From positions 385,038 through 449,037 of the forward strand of contig NZ_VKHQ01000005.1 of NCBI RefSeq assembly GCF_009792795.1: a stretch of DNA of 64,000 bases, written 5' to 3'. Source of the stretch: Cognatiluteimonas profundi. Its GTDB lineage: Bacteria; Pseudomonadota; Gammaproteobacteria; Xanthomonadales; Xanthomonadaceae. The notes under the pieces were generated by a model. It ran no database searches. It had not been told where the DNA came from and worked only from the letters and a program-made list of their open reading frames with translations. Made by a program: the position numbers and the translations under genes. Shown in pieces: positions 25,668 to 35,308 of this stretch. The first letter of the stretch is position 1. Every line of letters begins with the position of its first letter.

Positions 25668-26507
25668 AAGTCGGCGGCGCCATCGGCTGACGACGCCGAC
25701 GGCGCGGGCGAACAGGTATTCCGGCCGGCTGATCAGGCCTTCCTGCAGCAGCTTGCGGCGCAGCACGCGACGGAAACCATGGATGGCGGCGTGGTCGTCG
25801 CTCAATCCGACCGCGCCGGGGAGGCGCTCGTGCCAGATCCCCAGCACCTGGTTGATCCTGGCGCATCGATACCCGGAGAAGCAGATCCGCGAGCACAGCA
25901 GGTAATCGCCGGAGCGCTTGAAGGCCGCGTCGAAACGAAACGGCAAGTCGCGACGCAACACCAGCGAGCTGGTCGGAAACGGGTTATGGAACAGCACCCG
26001 GCGACGGCTGATGATCCGCGTGCGCACCGGCGGCCGCAGCGGCGGAACCAGCGTGCCCCGGGGCCGCGTGATCATCCGCGCCCCGATCAGGGCGATGGCC
26101 GGGTCCGCTTCCAGCGCCGCCATCTGCAGCTCGAGCTTGCGCGGAGCCCAGGTGTCGTCCGCATCCAGCAGCGCGAGGTAGGGCTGTGTCGCCCGCTCCC
26201 AGGCCACGTTGCGCGCTGCCGACACGCCGCCGTTGGCGGGCAACGCGATCACCTTGATCCAGCCGGCCTCGTGCGCGGCGGCAATCCGGTACAGCTGCGC
26301 GAGCGTGTCGTCACCGCTGCCGTCGTCCACCAGCAGGACCTCGGCCGGCCGCAGCGTCTGCGCCATGACCGATGCGATCGCATCATCGATGGTCCGCGCA
26401 CAGCGGAAGCAGGGAACGACGACGCTGACCGGGGCGCACCTGACGGCGGATCCACCGTGATCCGGACTGTCGGCGCTGGCTGGTCGAACCCTGGCTTGAA
26501 CACTCAT
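25647..26507 (-). CDS. Family 2 glycosyltransferase (second paralogue, C-terminus inside a repeat)
   Basis: A 286-residue GT2 glycosyltransferase. Visible motifs are APVSVVVPCFRCARTIDDAI, VLLVDDGSGDDTL, PANGGVSAARNVAWE and the metal-binding ALLDADDTW. It is clearly a paralogue of 13652-14524, with the same framework and the shared LLQEGLISRPEYLFARAVG region. The last nine codons (RLKGDGGS and stop) lie inside a 21-base sequence that recurs at 27956-27976, so the original C-terminus was probably replaced by repeat sequence. The paralogue ends differently (MLERGLYRRR). The donor and acceptor are unknown. Confidence 0.87.
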   Translation of the reverse strand: MSVQARVRPASADSPDHGGSAVRCAPVSVVVPCFRCARTIDDAIASVMAQTLRPAEVLLVDDGSGDDTLAQLYRIAAAHEAGWIKVIALPANGGVSAARNVAWERATQPYLALLDADDTWAPRKLELQMAALEADPAIALIGARMITRPRGTLVPPLRPPVRTRIISRRRVLFHNPFPTSSLVLRRDLPFRFDAAFKRSGDYLLCSRICFSGYRCARINQVLGIWHERLPGAVGLSDDHAAIHGFRRVLRRKLLQEGLISRPEYLFARAVGVVSRWRRRLKGDGGS

Positions 26508-26765
26508 GGCTGCTCCGGATCAGATTCCATGCTGGCACGCACCGGCACTCGCAAGCGCCGGTCAACGCGCTGCTCACAGGAAGAACATTCAAGCGCGCCG
26601 CCCCAATTCATCCAGCCTACCTGTCGCCGACGCCGCCACTTGCAGGAGCGGTTTCAGGCGCGACGCCCTTGGCGACCGCACGCCCGCGACCGCCACAGGT
26701 CGCCGTTGGGCGACTATCACACCATCGCGACTGTCCAGTGCCAAGGTTGCCTGGGCGCAGCAGCT

Positions 26766-26788
26766 GAAAATGTACCCTGACCCCGGTT
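26766..26788 (+). repeat. CTCTGACCCC-type repeat upstream of terC
   Basis: The stretch gaaaatgtaccctgaccccggtt is a variant of the repeat, with the core CCTGACCCCGGTT matching 27719-27742. It lies directly upstream of the terC start at 26804. The rest of the gap (26508-26765) holds a degenerate palindromic stretch near 26640-26705 (caggagcggtttcaggcgcgac) but no gene. Confidence 0.6.
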
Positions 26789-26803
26789 TCGGAGACGCCC
26801 CGC

Positions 26804-27586
26804 ATGGAACAGCTCGCCATACAGCTCGCGAACCCCGAGATCTGGATCGCGCTGGCCACCCTCACCGCCCTGGAGCTGGTGCTGGGCATCGACAACATCA
26901 TCTTCATCTCGATCCTGGCCGGGAAACTGCCGCCCCAACAACGTGACAAGGCGCGCCGGCTCGGCATCACCCTGGCGGCGGTGACGCGGCTCGGGCTGCT
27001 GATGGCCATCGCGTGGATCGTCGGGCTGACCGCGCCGCTGTTCTCGGCGCTCGGCCAGGATTTCTCCTGGCGCGACCTGATCCTGGTCGGCGGCGGCTTG
27101 TTCCTGATCGCCAAGGCCACGCACGAGATCCACCAGAAGCTCGAGGGCGCCACCGAGGAAGTCACCGTCGGCGTGGTGACGGCGACGTTCGGCGCGGTCA
27201 TCGCGCAGATCATGGTGCTCGACATCGTGTTTTCGCTGGACTCGATCATCACCGCCGTCGGCATGGTCGACGAACGCTGGCTGATGGCCACCGCGATCCT
27301 GATCTCGATCGCCTTCATGCTGCTGTTCGCCAGACCCATCGGCGACTTCGTCGAGCGCCACCCGACCGTCAAGGTGCTCGCGCTGGCCTTCCTGATCATG
27401 ATCGGCCTGGTGCTGATCGCCGACGGTTTCGGCCAGCACATCCCGAAGGGCTACATCTACGCGGCGATGGCGTTCTCGGTCTTCGTCGAGATGATCAACC
27501 TGATGATCCGCCGCCGCAGCCAGCGCAAGTCGCCGCCGGTGAAGCTGCATGAGAAGTACGCCGAAGAGGGCGATGCGGGCGAGTAG
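26804..27586 (+). CDS. TerC-family integral membrane protein
   Basis: A 260-residue polytopic membrane protein of the TerC/YoaE group. The first helix holds the acidic signature ALELVLGIDNIIFISILAGK, and a matching acidic helix (MVLDIVFSLDSIITAVGMV) follows after a loop. At least seven hydrophobic segments are seen, and the tail is charged. TerC proteins are linked to metal ion (for example manganese) export and to tellurite resistance; the ligand is not shown here. The last 46 bases of the gene occur again, slightly diverged, at 27743-27788. The protein's own C-terminus (KLHEKYAEEGDAGE) is intact. Confidence 0.9.
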   Translation: MEQLAIQLANPEIWIALATLTALELVLGIDNIIFISILAGKLPPQQRDKARRLGITLAAVTRLGLLMAIAWIVGLTAPLFSALGQDFSWRDLILVGGGLFLIAKATHEIHQKLEGATEEVTVGVVTATFGAVIAQIMVLDIVFSLDSIITAVGMVDERWLMATAILISIAFMLLFARPIGDFVERHPTVKVLALAFLIMIGLVLIADGFGQHIPKGYIYAAMAFSVFVEMINLMIRRRSQRKSPPVKLHEKYAEEGDAGE

Positions 27587-27606
27587 CCGATCGCCAACGG
27601 GCCGCA

Positions 27607-27632
27607 CGTGGTGGGCCGGGCCCACCCTACGG
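27607..27632 (-). repeat. GTAG-type REP (minus orientation)
   Basis: Read on the minus strand, this is GTAG-GGTGGGC-CCG-GCCCACC, a GTAG tetranucleotide followed by a stem-loop, matching the GTAG class of REPs known in Stenotrophomonas. It is the first element of the repeat strip after terC. Confidence 0.75.
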
Positions 27633-27652
27633 TTACAAGAGGCGAGGCAGGT

Positions 27653-27677
27653 GTAGGGCGGGTTTCAACCCGCCTTA
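27653..27677 (+). repeat. GTAG-type REP, GTAGGGCGGG family, copy 1
   Basis: The sequence gtagggcgggtttcaacccgcc is GTAG plus a stem (ggcggg / cccgcc) with a short loop. Its left flank (aggcgaggcaggt) is also repeated near 27986, so both copies belong to one larger duplicated unit. Confidence 0.8.
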
Positions 27678-27718
27678 CGTGGGTTGCATCGTCTTGCGAT
27701 CAGGCGTGGGTACAACGC

Positions 27719-27742
27719 GAAAGTGCACTCTGACCCCGGTTC
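27719..27742 (+). repeat. CTCTGACCCC repeat, joined to terC 3' copy
   Basis: The sequence gaaagtgcactctgaccccggtt runs directly into the copy of the terC 3' end, so the repeat border and the duplicate border coincide at about 27742. Confidence 0.75.
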
Positions 27743-27788
27743 GAAGCTGCATGAGAAGTACGCCGAGGAGGGCGACGCGGCGGAGTAG
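27743..27788 (+). pseudogene. Diverged copy of the last 46 bases of terC
   Basis: This stretch matches 27541-27586 over 46 bases with about four substitutions. It would encode KLHEKYAEEGDAAE plus stop, against KLHEKYAEEGDAGE in the gene; most changes are silent. It looks like the original or an alternative 3' end of terC separated by inserted repeat sequence. It is not a functional gene on its own. Confidence 0.85.
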
Positions 27789-27793
27789 CGGCC

Positions 27794-27818
27794 TTAAATG
27801 GGTCAGAGAACATATCCG
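27794..27818 (-). repeat. CTCTGACCCC-family repeat, inverted orientation
   Basis: The sequence taaatgggtcagagaacatat contains the repeat core in the opposite orientation to the copy at 27719-27742, only 52 bases away, so the two bracket the terC 3' copy. Confidence 0.7.
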
Positions 27819-27901
27819 GTGTTTGAGTTGAAGCGGTAGCAGGCGAAACCGCCACAGCCTCACGACCACCTATCCCGGATACGCACCAAAGCGGTGGCGT
27901 C

Positions 27902-27923
27902 GTAGGGCGGGTTTCAACCCGCC
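27902..27923 (+). repeat. GTAG-type REP, copy 2
   Basis: The sequence gtagggcgggtttcaacccgcc is identical over 22 bases to copy 1 at 27653. Confidence 0.8.
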
Positions 27924-27955
27924 AGCTTTTCGGGCGACCGGCTGCTCAAGGTGGG

Positions 27956-27976
27956 TTAACTGCCTCCGTCCCCTTT
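27956..27976 (+). repeat. 21-base repeat, TTAACTGCCTCCGTCCCCTTT (copy 2)
   Basis: Identical to 25647-25667, which lies about 2.3 kb away inside the 3' end of the second glycosyltransferase gene. Confidence 0.85.
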
Positions 27977-27998
27977 GGTCGCGAAAGGCGAGGCAAGT

Positions 27999-28020
27999 GT
28001 AGGGCGGGCTCAAGCCCGCC
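27999..28020 (+). repeat. GTAG-type REP, copy 3 (variant)
   Basis: The sequence gtagggcgggctcaagcccgcc is a variant whose loop differs from copies 1 and 2 but whose stem has compensating changes. It is preceded by the shared flank aggcgaggcaagt. Confidence 0.8.
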
Positions 28021-28070
28021 TGATGCGGGTCAGGGTCGCGCCGGCCAAGAGGTGCGGTGTCAGAGCGCAG

Positions 28071-28095
28071 CGAAAGTGCACTCTGACCCCTGTTC
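28071..28095 (+). repeat. CTCTGACCCC repeat before the defence island
   Basis: The sequence gaaagtgcactctgacccctgtt is the last element of the strip. From here to the methyltransferase start at 28166 no further feature is seen. The whole strip 27587-28165 contains no gene. Confidence 0.7.
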
Positions 28096-28165
28096 TGACC
28101 AAGCCCGTCGCAAGCGGTGAGCCGGGGGCGATTTAGGCTCAGCGCGGGCAGACAGAGGCATCCAA

Positions 28166-29395
28166 ATGAACCAAACTACAAACACGGCATCGTCCTATCT
28201 GGCCGCCGAACCAAGAGGGGGGTCATCCGAACCTATGCAGCACATCGTTGCAGGCCTGTTCGCTGGCATCGGCGGTCTCGAAAGAGGCTTGACGCGAGCT
28301 GGCCATGTGACCCGCCTTCTGTGCGAGAACGACGCTGCTGCGTCTGCCGTCCTGGAACAGAGATTCGATATTTGCCCGCACGGCGATGTTCGAACGCTTG
28401 CCCGGTTGCCGAAAGAGACGACGTTGGTCGTTGCCGGCTTCCCTTGCCAAGATTTAAGTCAGGCTGGACAAACGGCAGGCATCGAAGGGTCGCGCTCCGG
28501 ATTAGTTGGCGAGGTAATTCGACTAATCAAAGCCCAAAGAACGCCTTGGGTGCTGCTTGAGAATGTTCCGTTCATGCTCCAACTCTCCTCCGGTCGGGCG
28601 ATGGACGTCATCGCGACGGCTTTCGAACAACTGGGCTATCGCTGGGTCTACCGCGTAATAGATTCCAGAGCATTCGGGTTGCCGCAGCGTCGTCGGCGTG
28701 TTTATTTTCTTGCAAGTCTAGTTGGCGATCCTCGCACCGTACTTTTCGCGGATGAAGCTGGCGACCAATCCGAAAGAGGCGACTTCCGTTCGGTAGCTTG
28801 TGGGTTCTACTGGACCGAAGGAGTTCGAGGTTTGGGGTGGGCGGTCGATGCGATTCCCACATTAAAGGGCGGTTCCTCGTTAGGAATTCCTTCCGCGCCG
28901 GCCGTCGTACTGCCCGACGGCACCGTAGGTACGCCCGATCTGCGTGATGCAGAGAGATTGCAGGGATTTCCTTCAGAATGGACCAAGCCAGCCGAGAGAG
29001 TGGCCCGAACCAGCGCTCGCTGGAAGTTGGTTGGAAACGCCGTCAATGTTCGTGCGGCCGAATGGATTGGGAAGCGTCTGGCTAAGCCTGGCGAACTCGG
29101 CGAATTTATCGTCACGCCGATGAACGTCGGAAAGTCGTGGCCCGTCGCCGGATGGAATATGGGCGATGGACGCATGCAAGTAGCCGCAAGTGAGTGGCCA
29201 GTAGTTCGCAAGTATCAGTCGCTGGAGAACTTCCTACTGCACCCCCTTACGCCATTGTCAGCGAAGGCTACGGCGGGTTTTCTTAGCCGTGCCGAGCGGG
29301 GAGGCTTGCGCTTTCCTCCACAATTCTTGAAAACACTGCAAGCTCACCTTACCGGCATGCAAAACGTGACGCCGCGAAAGGCTCGAATTGCTTAG
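28166..29395 (+). CDS. C5 cytosine-specific DNA methyltransferase
   Basis: A 409-residue DNA methyltransferase that transfers a methyl group from S-adenosylmethionine to cytosine C5. The ordered motifs are visible: motif I (IVAGLFAGIGGLERG), motif IV with catalytic cysteine C94 (GFPCQDLSQAG), motif VI (LLENVP, E132-N133-V134), motif VIII (LPQRRRRVYF), motif IX (ERLQGFPSEW) and motif X (VGNAVNVRAA). The start ATG 28166 follows an AGAGG site; ATG 28235 begins just before motif I. The base composition is lower in GC than the surrounding genes. It is followed by a probable restriction enzyme and faced by a Vsr gene, as in type II modification systems. The target site cannot be read. Confidence 0.95.
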   Translation: MNQTTNTASSYLAAEPRGGSSEPMQHIVAGLFAGIGGLERGLTRAGHVTRLLCENDAAASAVLEQRFDICPHGDVRTLARLPKETTLVVAGFPCQDLSQAGQTAGIEGSRSGLVGEVIRLIKAQRTPWVLLENVPFMLQLSSGRAMDVIATAFEQLGYRWVYRVIDSRAFGLPQRRRRVYFLASLVGDPRTVLFADEAGDQSERGDFRSVACGFYWTEGVRGLGWAVDAIPTLKGGSSLGIPSAPAVVLPDGTVGTPDLRDAERLQGFPSEWTKPAERVARTSARWKLVGNAVNVRAAEWIGKRLAKPGELGEFIVTPMNVGKSWPVAGWNMGDGRMQVAASEWPVVRKYQSLENFLLHPLTPLSAKATAGFLSRAERGGLRFPPQFLKTLQAHLTGMQNVTPRKARIA

Positions 29396-29422
29396 CCAAA
29401 TCCCTTTGCCAAGGCGTTGCGA

Positions 29423-30274
29423 ATGCTCGGACTCGACATAATGGCGCGGTCTATCAGCGAGACCGCGATCGCCGATAAATTCGGTAACGTATGGCAATAC
29501 CATTCTCAAAGCGATCGCCACTCGAAAATTGCGTGTTGGGCGATCATGTTCGATCTTCTTAAGCACTGTCCGCTCCTTCGACAACATGTCGTCGCGGGAA
29601 AAGTCGGGTTTGGCATCAATCACGAAATGCGAGACTTCCAAACGAGCCGGAAGAAGGTTCTTGACTTGGTCGTCTGCACTCCACGCAAAGCAGGGGACGC
29701 TAGGCTAAACAAGACTTTCAGCCAGCTTGCTGAAGAATGCGGGATTCATTTGACGCCCGCAGAACAGGCCGACTTAGACGACTTACCAGAGGTTCCAGTA
29801 GTCGCCGTCGGTAACGTCAATATTGCCCTTGAAGCAAAGGCGACAATGACCGCCCACATCAAGGCTCTACCTAGGCTTCACGACGAGCTCGACTCAAGCC
29901 ATCAAACCATCCATGGCGACACGGATGCGGCGATCGCAGCCGCGCTTGTAACGATCAACGCCTCCGGTGAGTTCCTGTCGACGAGCAACAATAAGCACTC
30001 AATTTCCGAGCAGCCCGCAAAGTGGAATGTAGAGCCACAGCCTAAGGCAGCAGATCGAACCGTCGCGAAGGTACGCGAGATTCGCCGCCGCTCGAAACCT
30101 GGAGATCAAGGATTCGACGCCGTCGGCATTGTCCTCGTCGACTTTAGGAACGATGGCAGTCCCTGCACCATTTGGACTAAGCCTCCGGCCCCGACCAGTA
30201 GTGATGGCGACAACTACGCAAATATGATCGGCCGCATCGCAACGCTGTATGCGTCGAAGTTTGCCGCCTTCTAA
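29423..30274 (+). CDS. Probable type II restriction endonuclease, PD-(D/E)XK-like
   Basis: A 283-residue protein encoded 27 bases after the methyltransferase. I do not recognise a close family, but it carries a plausible PD-(D/E)XK nuclease core: D81 in KKVLDLVVCTP, then E137-A-K139 in NVNIALEAKATMTAH at the end of a beta strand. Its length is typical of a cognate type II enzyme. Start ATG 29423 has AAGG eight bases upstream; TTG 29417 is open. Codon use is AT-richer than in the chromosome around it. It ends convergently five bases from the Vsr gene. The role as the partner cutter of the methyltransferase is inferred from position and the nuclease motif. Confidence 0.72.
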   Translation: MLGLDIMARSISETAIADKFGNVWQYHSQSDRHSKIACWAIMFDLLKHCPLLRQHVVAGKVGFGINHEMRDFQTSRKKVLDLVVCTPRKAGDARLNKTFSQLAEECGIHLTPAEQADLDDLPEVPVVAVGNVNIALEAKATMTAHIKALPRLHDELDSSHQTIHGDTDAAIAAALVTINASGEFLSTSNNKHSISEQPAKWNVEPQPKAADRTVAKVREIRRRSKPGDQGFDAVGIVLVDFRNDGSPCTIWTKPPAPTSSDGDNYANMIGRIATLYASKFAAF

Positions 30275-30279
30275 TATCC

Positions 30280-30687
30280 TCACGCGTCTAAAAAGTCCCG
30301 AATCCTCACTACTAGGTTAGTGCCTGGCTTCGCCTCGCATTGCCAAATGATCATCGTTTCCCAACCAAGTGCGCGCAGGGCCGCTACGGCCTTCTGGTCG
30401 CGCGCCTGATTCGCGCGAAACTTTTCCTGCCAGAATTCTTGTCTTGTCTTCGGGGATGTCGTTAGTCGACATCCCACATGTCTATGCCAGAAGCATCCGT
30501 GAACGAAAATGACTTTGCGCCGCGAACGAAAGACGATATCGGGTGAGCCAGGAAGATTTCGATCATGCAATCGAAATCGATAGCCCAAAGCAAAGATCAC
30601 GCGGCGCACGACAAGTTCCGGCGCAGTGTGAGCTTGCCGAATTCGGCTCATCTGCCAGCTTCGCTTCTCAGGAGATAAGTTGTCCAA
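30280..30687 (-). CDS. vsr: Very short patch repair endonuclease
   Basis: A 135-residue Vsr endonuclease. It cuts next to T:G mismatches formed when methylated cytosines deaminate, starting short-patch repair. All expected features are seen: MSRIRQAHTAPELVVRR (E24), FRLHDRNLPGSPDIVF (D50), IFVHGCFWHRHVGC (H63, H68) and GWETMIIWQCEA. Residues match the E. coli catalytic set (E25, D51, H64, H69) with a one-residue shift. It is the third gene of a minus-strand operon after DUF262 and HEPN, with 19 bases before it, and faces the methyltransferase and nuclease genes. A Vsr near a C5 methyltransferase is a known arrangement. Confidence 0.95.
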   Translation of the reverse strand: MDNLSPEKRSWQMSRIRQAHTAPELVVRRVIFALGYRFRLHDRNLPGSPDIVFRSRRKVIFVHGCFWHRHVGCRLTTSPKTRQEFWQEKFRANQARDQKAVAALRALGWETMIIWQCEAKPGTNLVVRIRDFLDA

Positions 30688-30706
30688 GATTCATGGATTC
30701 TGGAAA

Positions 30707-31384
30707 TCAGCGTTGTTTGTACCGATGCTCAGCGTTGAATTTACCCACGCTTCGAACAAATCCGTTCAAGAAGTGCTGCGTTTGCTTGTAAATTCTCTCA
30801 AGATCTTTGACTGCGTAATCTCTTCCGCACTCGGAGAACGATTTGAGGCCATGAGCAAGAGCATTGCGCTGATCTTTAATGGTCGTCATTTCAACGCCGC
30901 CCTTAGCCCACTTTGCAACCTTTAGGTTAACTCCGTGTTTTGCGCACAAGACGCGAACCGCATCGCTGTCTAGGTTTCCCGAGATAGGTAGCTTTCGCGA
31001 GTCGAGTCGTATTACGTCGCCATCGGAAATAGCGCCTGCCACTTTCGTGGCCAACGTGATGTACGTCTGATGGTTAGCAGAGTCGGCGGAAACATCTAAT
31101 TGTTGCTTAAGCCAGAGGTCGCGAATTTTTTGGGTGGTCGCGGTATAGCGCATTCCATCGTTAAGAATTTCTTCGTACGTCTGGCCTAGCGCAGAGCGGA
31201 CGCAGCTTTCAATGACGTTGTACAAAAGCAAAAATGTACACGCCTTAAGAATTGGAGACGATGGCCGTGCAGAAGGAAACCTCTCTCCCGTTTTTCGAGG
31301 AGCTTTATCCAATTCCTTCAAAAATTTTATAAACAGACCTACTTCCGCAAACCGCCTATCAGCATCACTCTGGACGCTCAGCAT
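30707..31384 (-). CDS. HEPN-type predicted nuclease (MAE_28990-like)
   Basis: A 225-residue all-helical protein. Near the C-terminus it has the HEPN signature R-x4-H as IKDQRNALAHGLKSF (R173, H178), where the paired polar residues form an RNase site in HEPN dimers. The N-terminal half (ILKACTFLLLYNVIESCVRS) resembles the MAE_28990/MAE_18760 group of HEPN nucleases often found next to DUF262 genes. It starts 10 bases after the DUF262 stop codon, so the two are translated from one message. HEPN proteins of this kind are predicted toxins or antiphage RNases. The family name is by pattern and context, not search. Confidence 0.75.
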   Translation of the reverse strand: MLSVQSDADRRFAEVGLFIKFLKELDKAPRKTGERFPSARPSSPILKACTFLLLYNVIESCVRSALGQTYEEILNDGMRYTATTQKIRDLWLKQQLDVSADSANHQTYITLATKVAGAISDGDVIRLDSRKLPISGNLDSDAVRVLCAKHGVNLKVAKWAKGGVEMTTIKDQRNALAHGLKSFSECGRDYAVKDLERIYKQTQHFLNGFVRSVGKFNAEHRYKQR

Positions 31385-31394
31385 CGTCCGACCC

Positions 31395-32441
31395 TCAGCC
31401 GACCAACAGCTTATCCCGCACGAATTCGATTCGACCTCTCAATCGGGGGCCTGAGTTCGAAGCGTGAGTAGTGGTTTTGGCAACAAACTCCGGAGAATCA
31501 ACCCATTCGACCGGCAGATGAGCAGGGACCAACTTTGGATCTTCCCTACGGGCTAGATTGACCCCTACTGCTATTGCCTCAAACCGCACACGGGGAGTGC
31601 TTGTCGCTGATTTTGTTTTTGCGAATCCATTTGGAAAAAATTTGCTTACGAACTCAAGCATCCCCTCAAACTCGCTTCGCATGCGATTTTCATCAAAGTC
31701 GTTCCGATGCTGGGCGACAAACTCGTCGACGAATTTGTCCACGTCATGCTTAAACGCTTTATAGCGATCCGAGTAACAAAAGAACCTAGTTACGAGTTCT
31801 TCATCCTCCCTCCGCTTAATCAGCGATGGGCTTATTGGGCATAGACGCCTGAAGAGGGGGTCCTTCGCACATTGTTGAATGAATTCGATGAGGGGCCCCT
31901 GGAAACTACCTCGTCGAACCTCACTACCTCTTGCTCGCACCGACTGCGTATTGATTCGGTGAAACAATTCTTGACGAATGTCCTCAGAGGTCCCGTCTTC
32001 AAGGACGACAATTCTTAGCGCACGCGTCTGCAGCTTGCGTTGCTGCGCAGTGGAAAGATCTTCAAATCTGAACCCTTGGAGCTGGTCGAGGAGTGACAGA
32101 TTTGACAGGCGCAGATCACCATTCATGAACTGCTCAAGCGTCTGAATCCGCTGAGCGCCATCCACAATTTCAAGGCGACCATCCGCCATATCAGCGACAA
32201 ATAACATCGGGATCGGCAAGCCCAAAATCACCGACTCGATGAACTTTGAACGATTCTTTTCAGGCCAAATAAATTCGCGCTGATATTCTGGGATAAAGAA
32301 GAGATCGTCTTTATAGGCCTTTACAAGGTAGTCGACCGTAAAGTCACGAAGGTCATACTTGACTTCATGTTGACGATCTTTGATTTGCTGGTCTGCCGCC
32401 GCGTGAATAGCGTCGTCCTTTCCAATCGAAATATTCGCCAC
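31395..32441 (-). CDS. DUF262 protein (GmrS-like, without DUF1524)
   Basis: A 348-residue DUF262 protein. The key motifs are the ParB/sulfiredoxin-type signature FIPEYQREFIWPEKNRSKF (residues 49-67), DGAQRIQTLEQF (94-105; the usual form is DGQQR) and LFHRINTQSVRARGSEVRRG. DUF262 forms the nucleotide-handling part of the type IV restriction enzyme GmrSD, where it is joined to a DUF1524 HNH nuclease. Here no DUF1524 is present; instead the next gene is a HEPN nuclease. GTG start with a strong GGGGGAG site. The gene begins only 24 bases after the aceE stop codon, so the island was placed directly behind aceE and may partly use its transcript. Confidence 0.85.
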   Translation of the reverse strand: MANISIGKDDAIHAAADQQIKDRQHEVKYDLRDFTVDYLVKAYKDDLFFIPEYQREFIWPEKNRSKFIESVILGLPIPMLFVADMADGRLEIVDGAQRIQTLEQFMNGDLRLSNLSLLDQLQGFRFEDLSTAQQRKLQTRALRIVVLEDGTSEDIRQELFHRINTQSVRARGSEVRRGSFQGPLIEFIQQCAKDPLFRRLCPISPSLIKRREDEELVTRFFCYSDRYKAFKHDVDKFVDEFVAQHRNDFDENRMRSEFEGMLEFVSKFFPNGFAKTKSATSTPRVRFEAIAVGVNLARREDPKLVPAHLPVEWVDSPEFVAKTTTHASNSGPRLRGRIEFVRDKLLVG

Positions 32442-32465
32442 GCGTGCTCCCCCATTTCGTAATCA

Positions 32466-35153
<2,688 letters not shown>

Positions 35154-35250
35154 CGGGTGCTCCGCGCGGCCTGCTGGCTGCGCTTTTTTTCGTGGGTTTA
35201 GTCGGGGGATTCTAGCAAAGCCGCTGGCGCCGCCCTTCGGCCCCATGGCT

Positions 35251-35278
35251 CTTCGTAGGAGCGGCGTAAGCCGCGACC
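35251..35278 (+). repeat. RAYT-associated REP 1
   Basis: The sequence cttcgtaggagcggcgtaagccgcgacc contains GTAG followed by a stem (gcggc-gtaa-gccgc). It is the first of two head-to-tail copies upstream of the RAYT gene. Confidence 0.85.
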
Positions 35279-35308
35279 AGAAGCCCCGAAACGCGTCGAG
35301 CGCCCGCC

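Noticed and set aside
26506..26803. Plus-strand frame reading into terC
   Set aside because: The translation is low-complexity and follows a degenerate palindromic repeat; the terC start at 26804 fits the family.
27587..28165. Possible CRISPR array in the repeat strip
   Set aside because: The repeats belong to several different families, vary in orientation and have irregular spacing; no cas gene is nearby.
29395..30280. DUF1524 partner of the DUF262 protein
   Set aside because: No HNH-type motif is seen in the neighbouring proteins. The nuclease nearby is PD-(D/E)XK-like and on the opposite strand.
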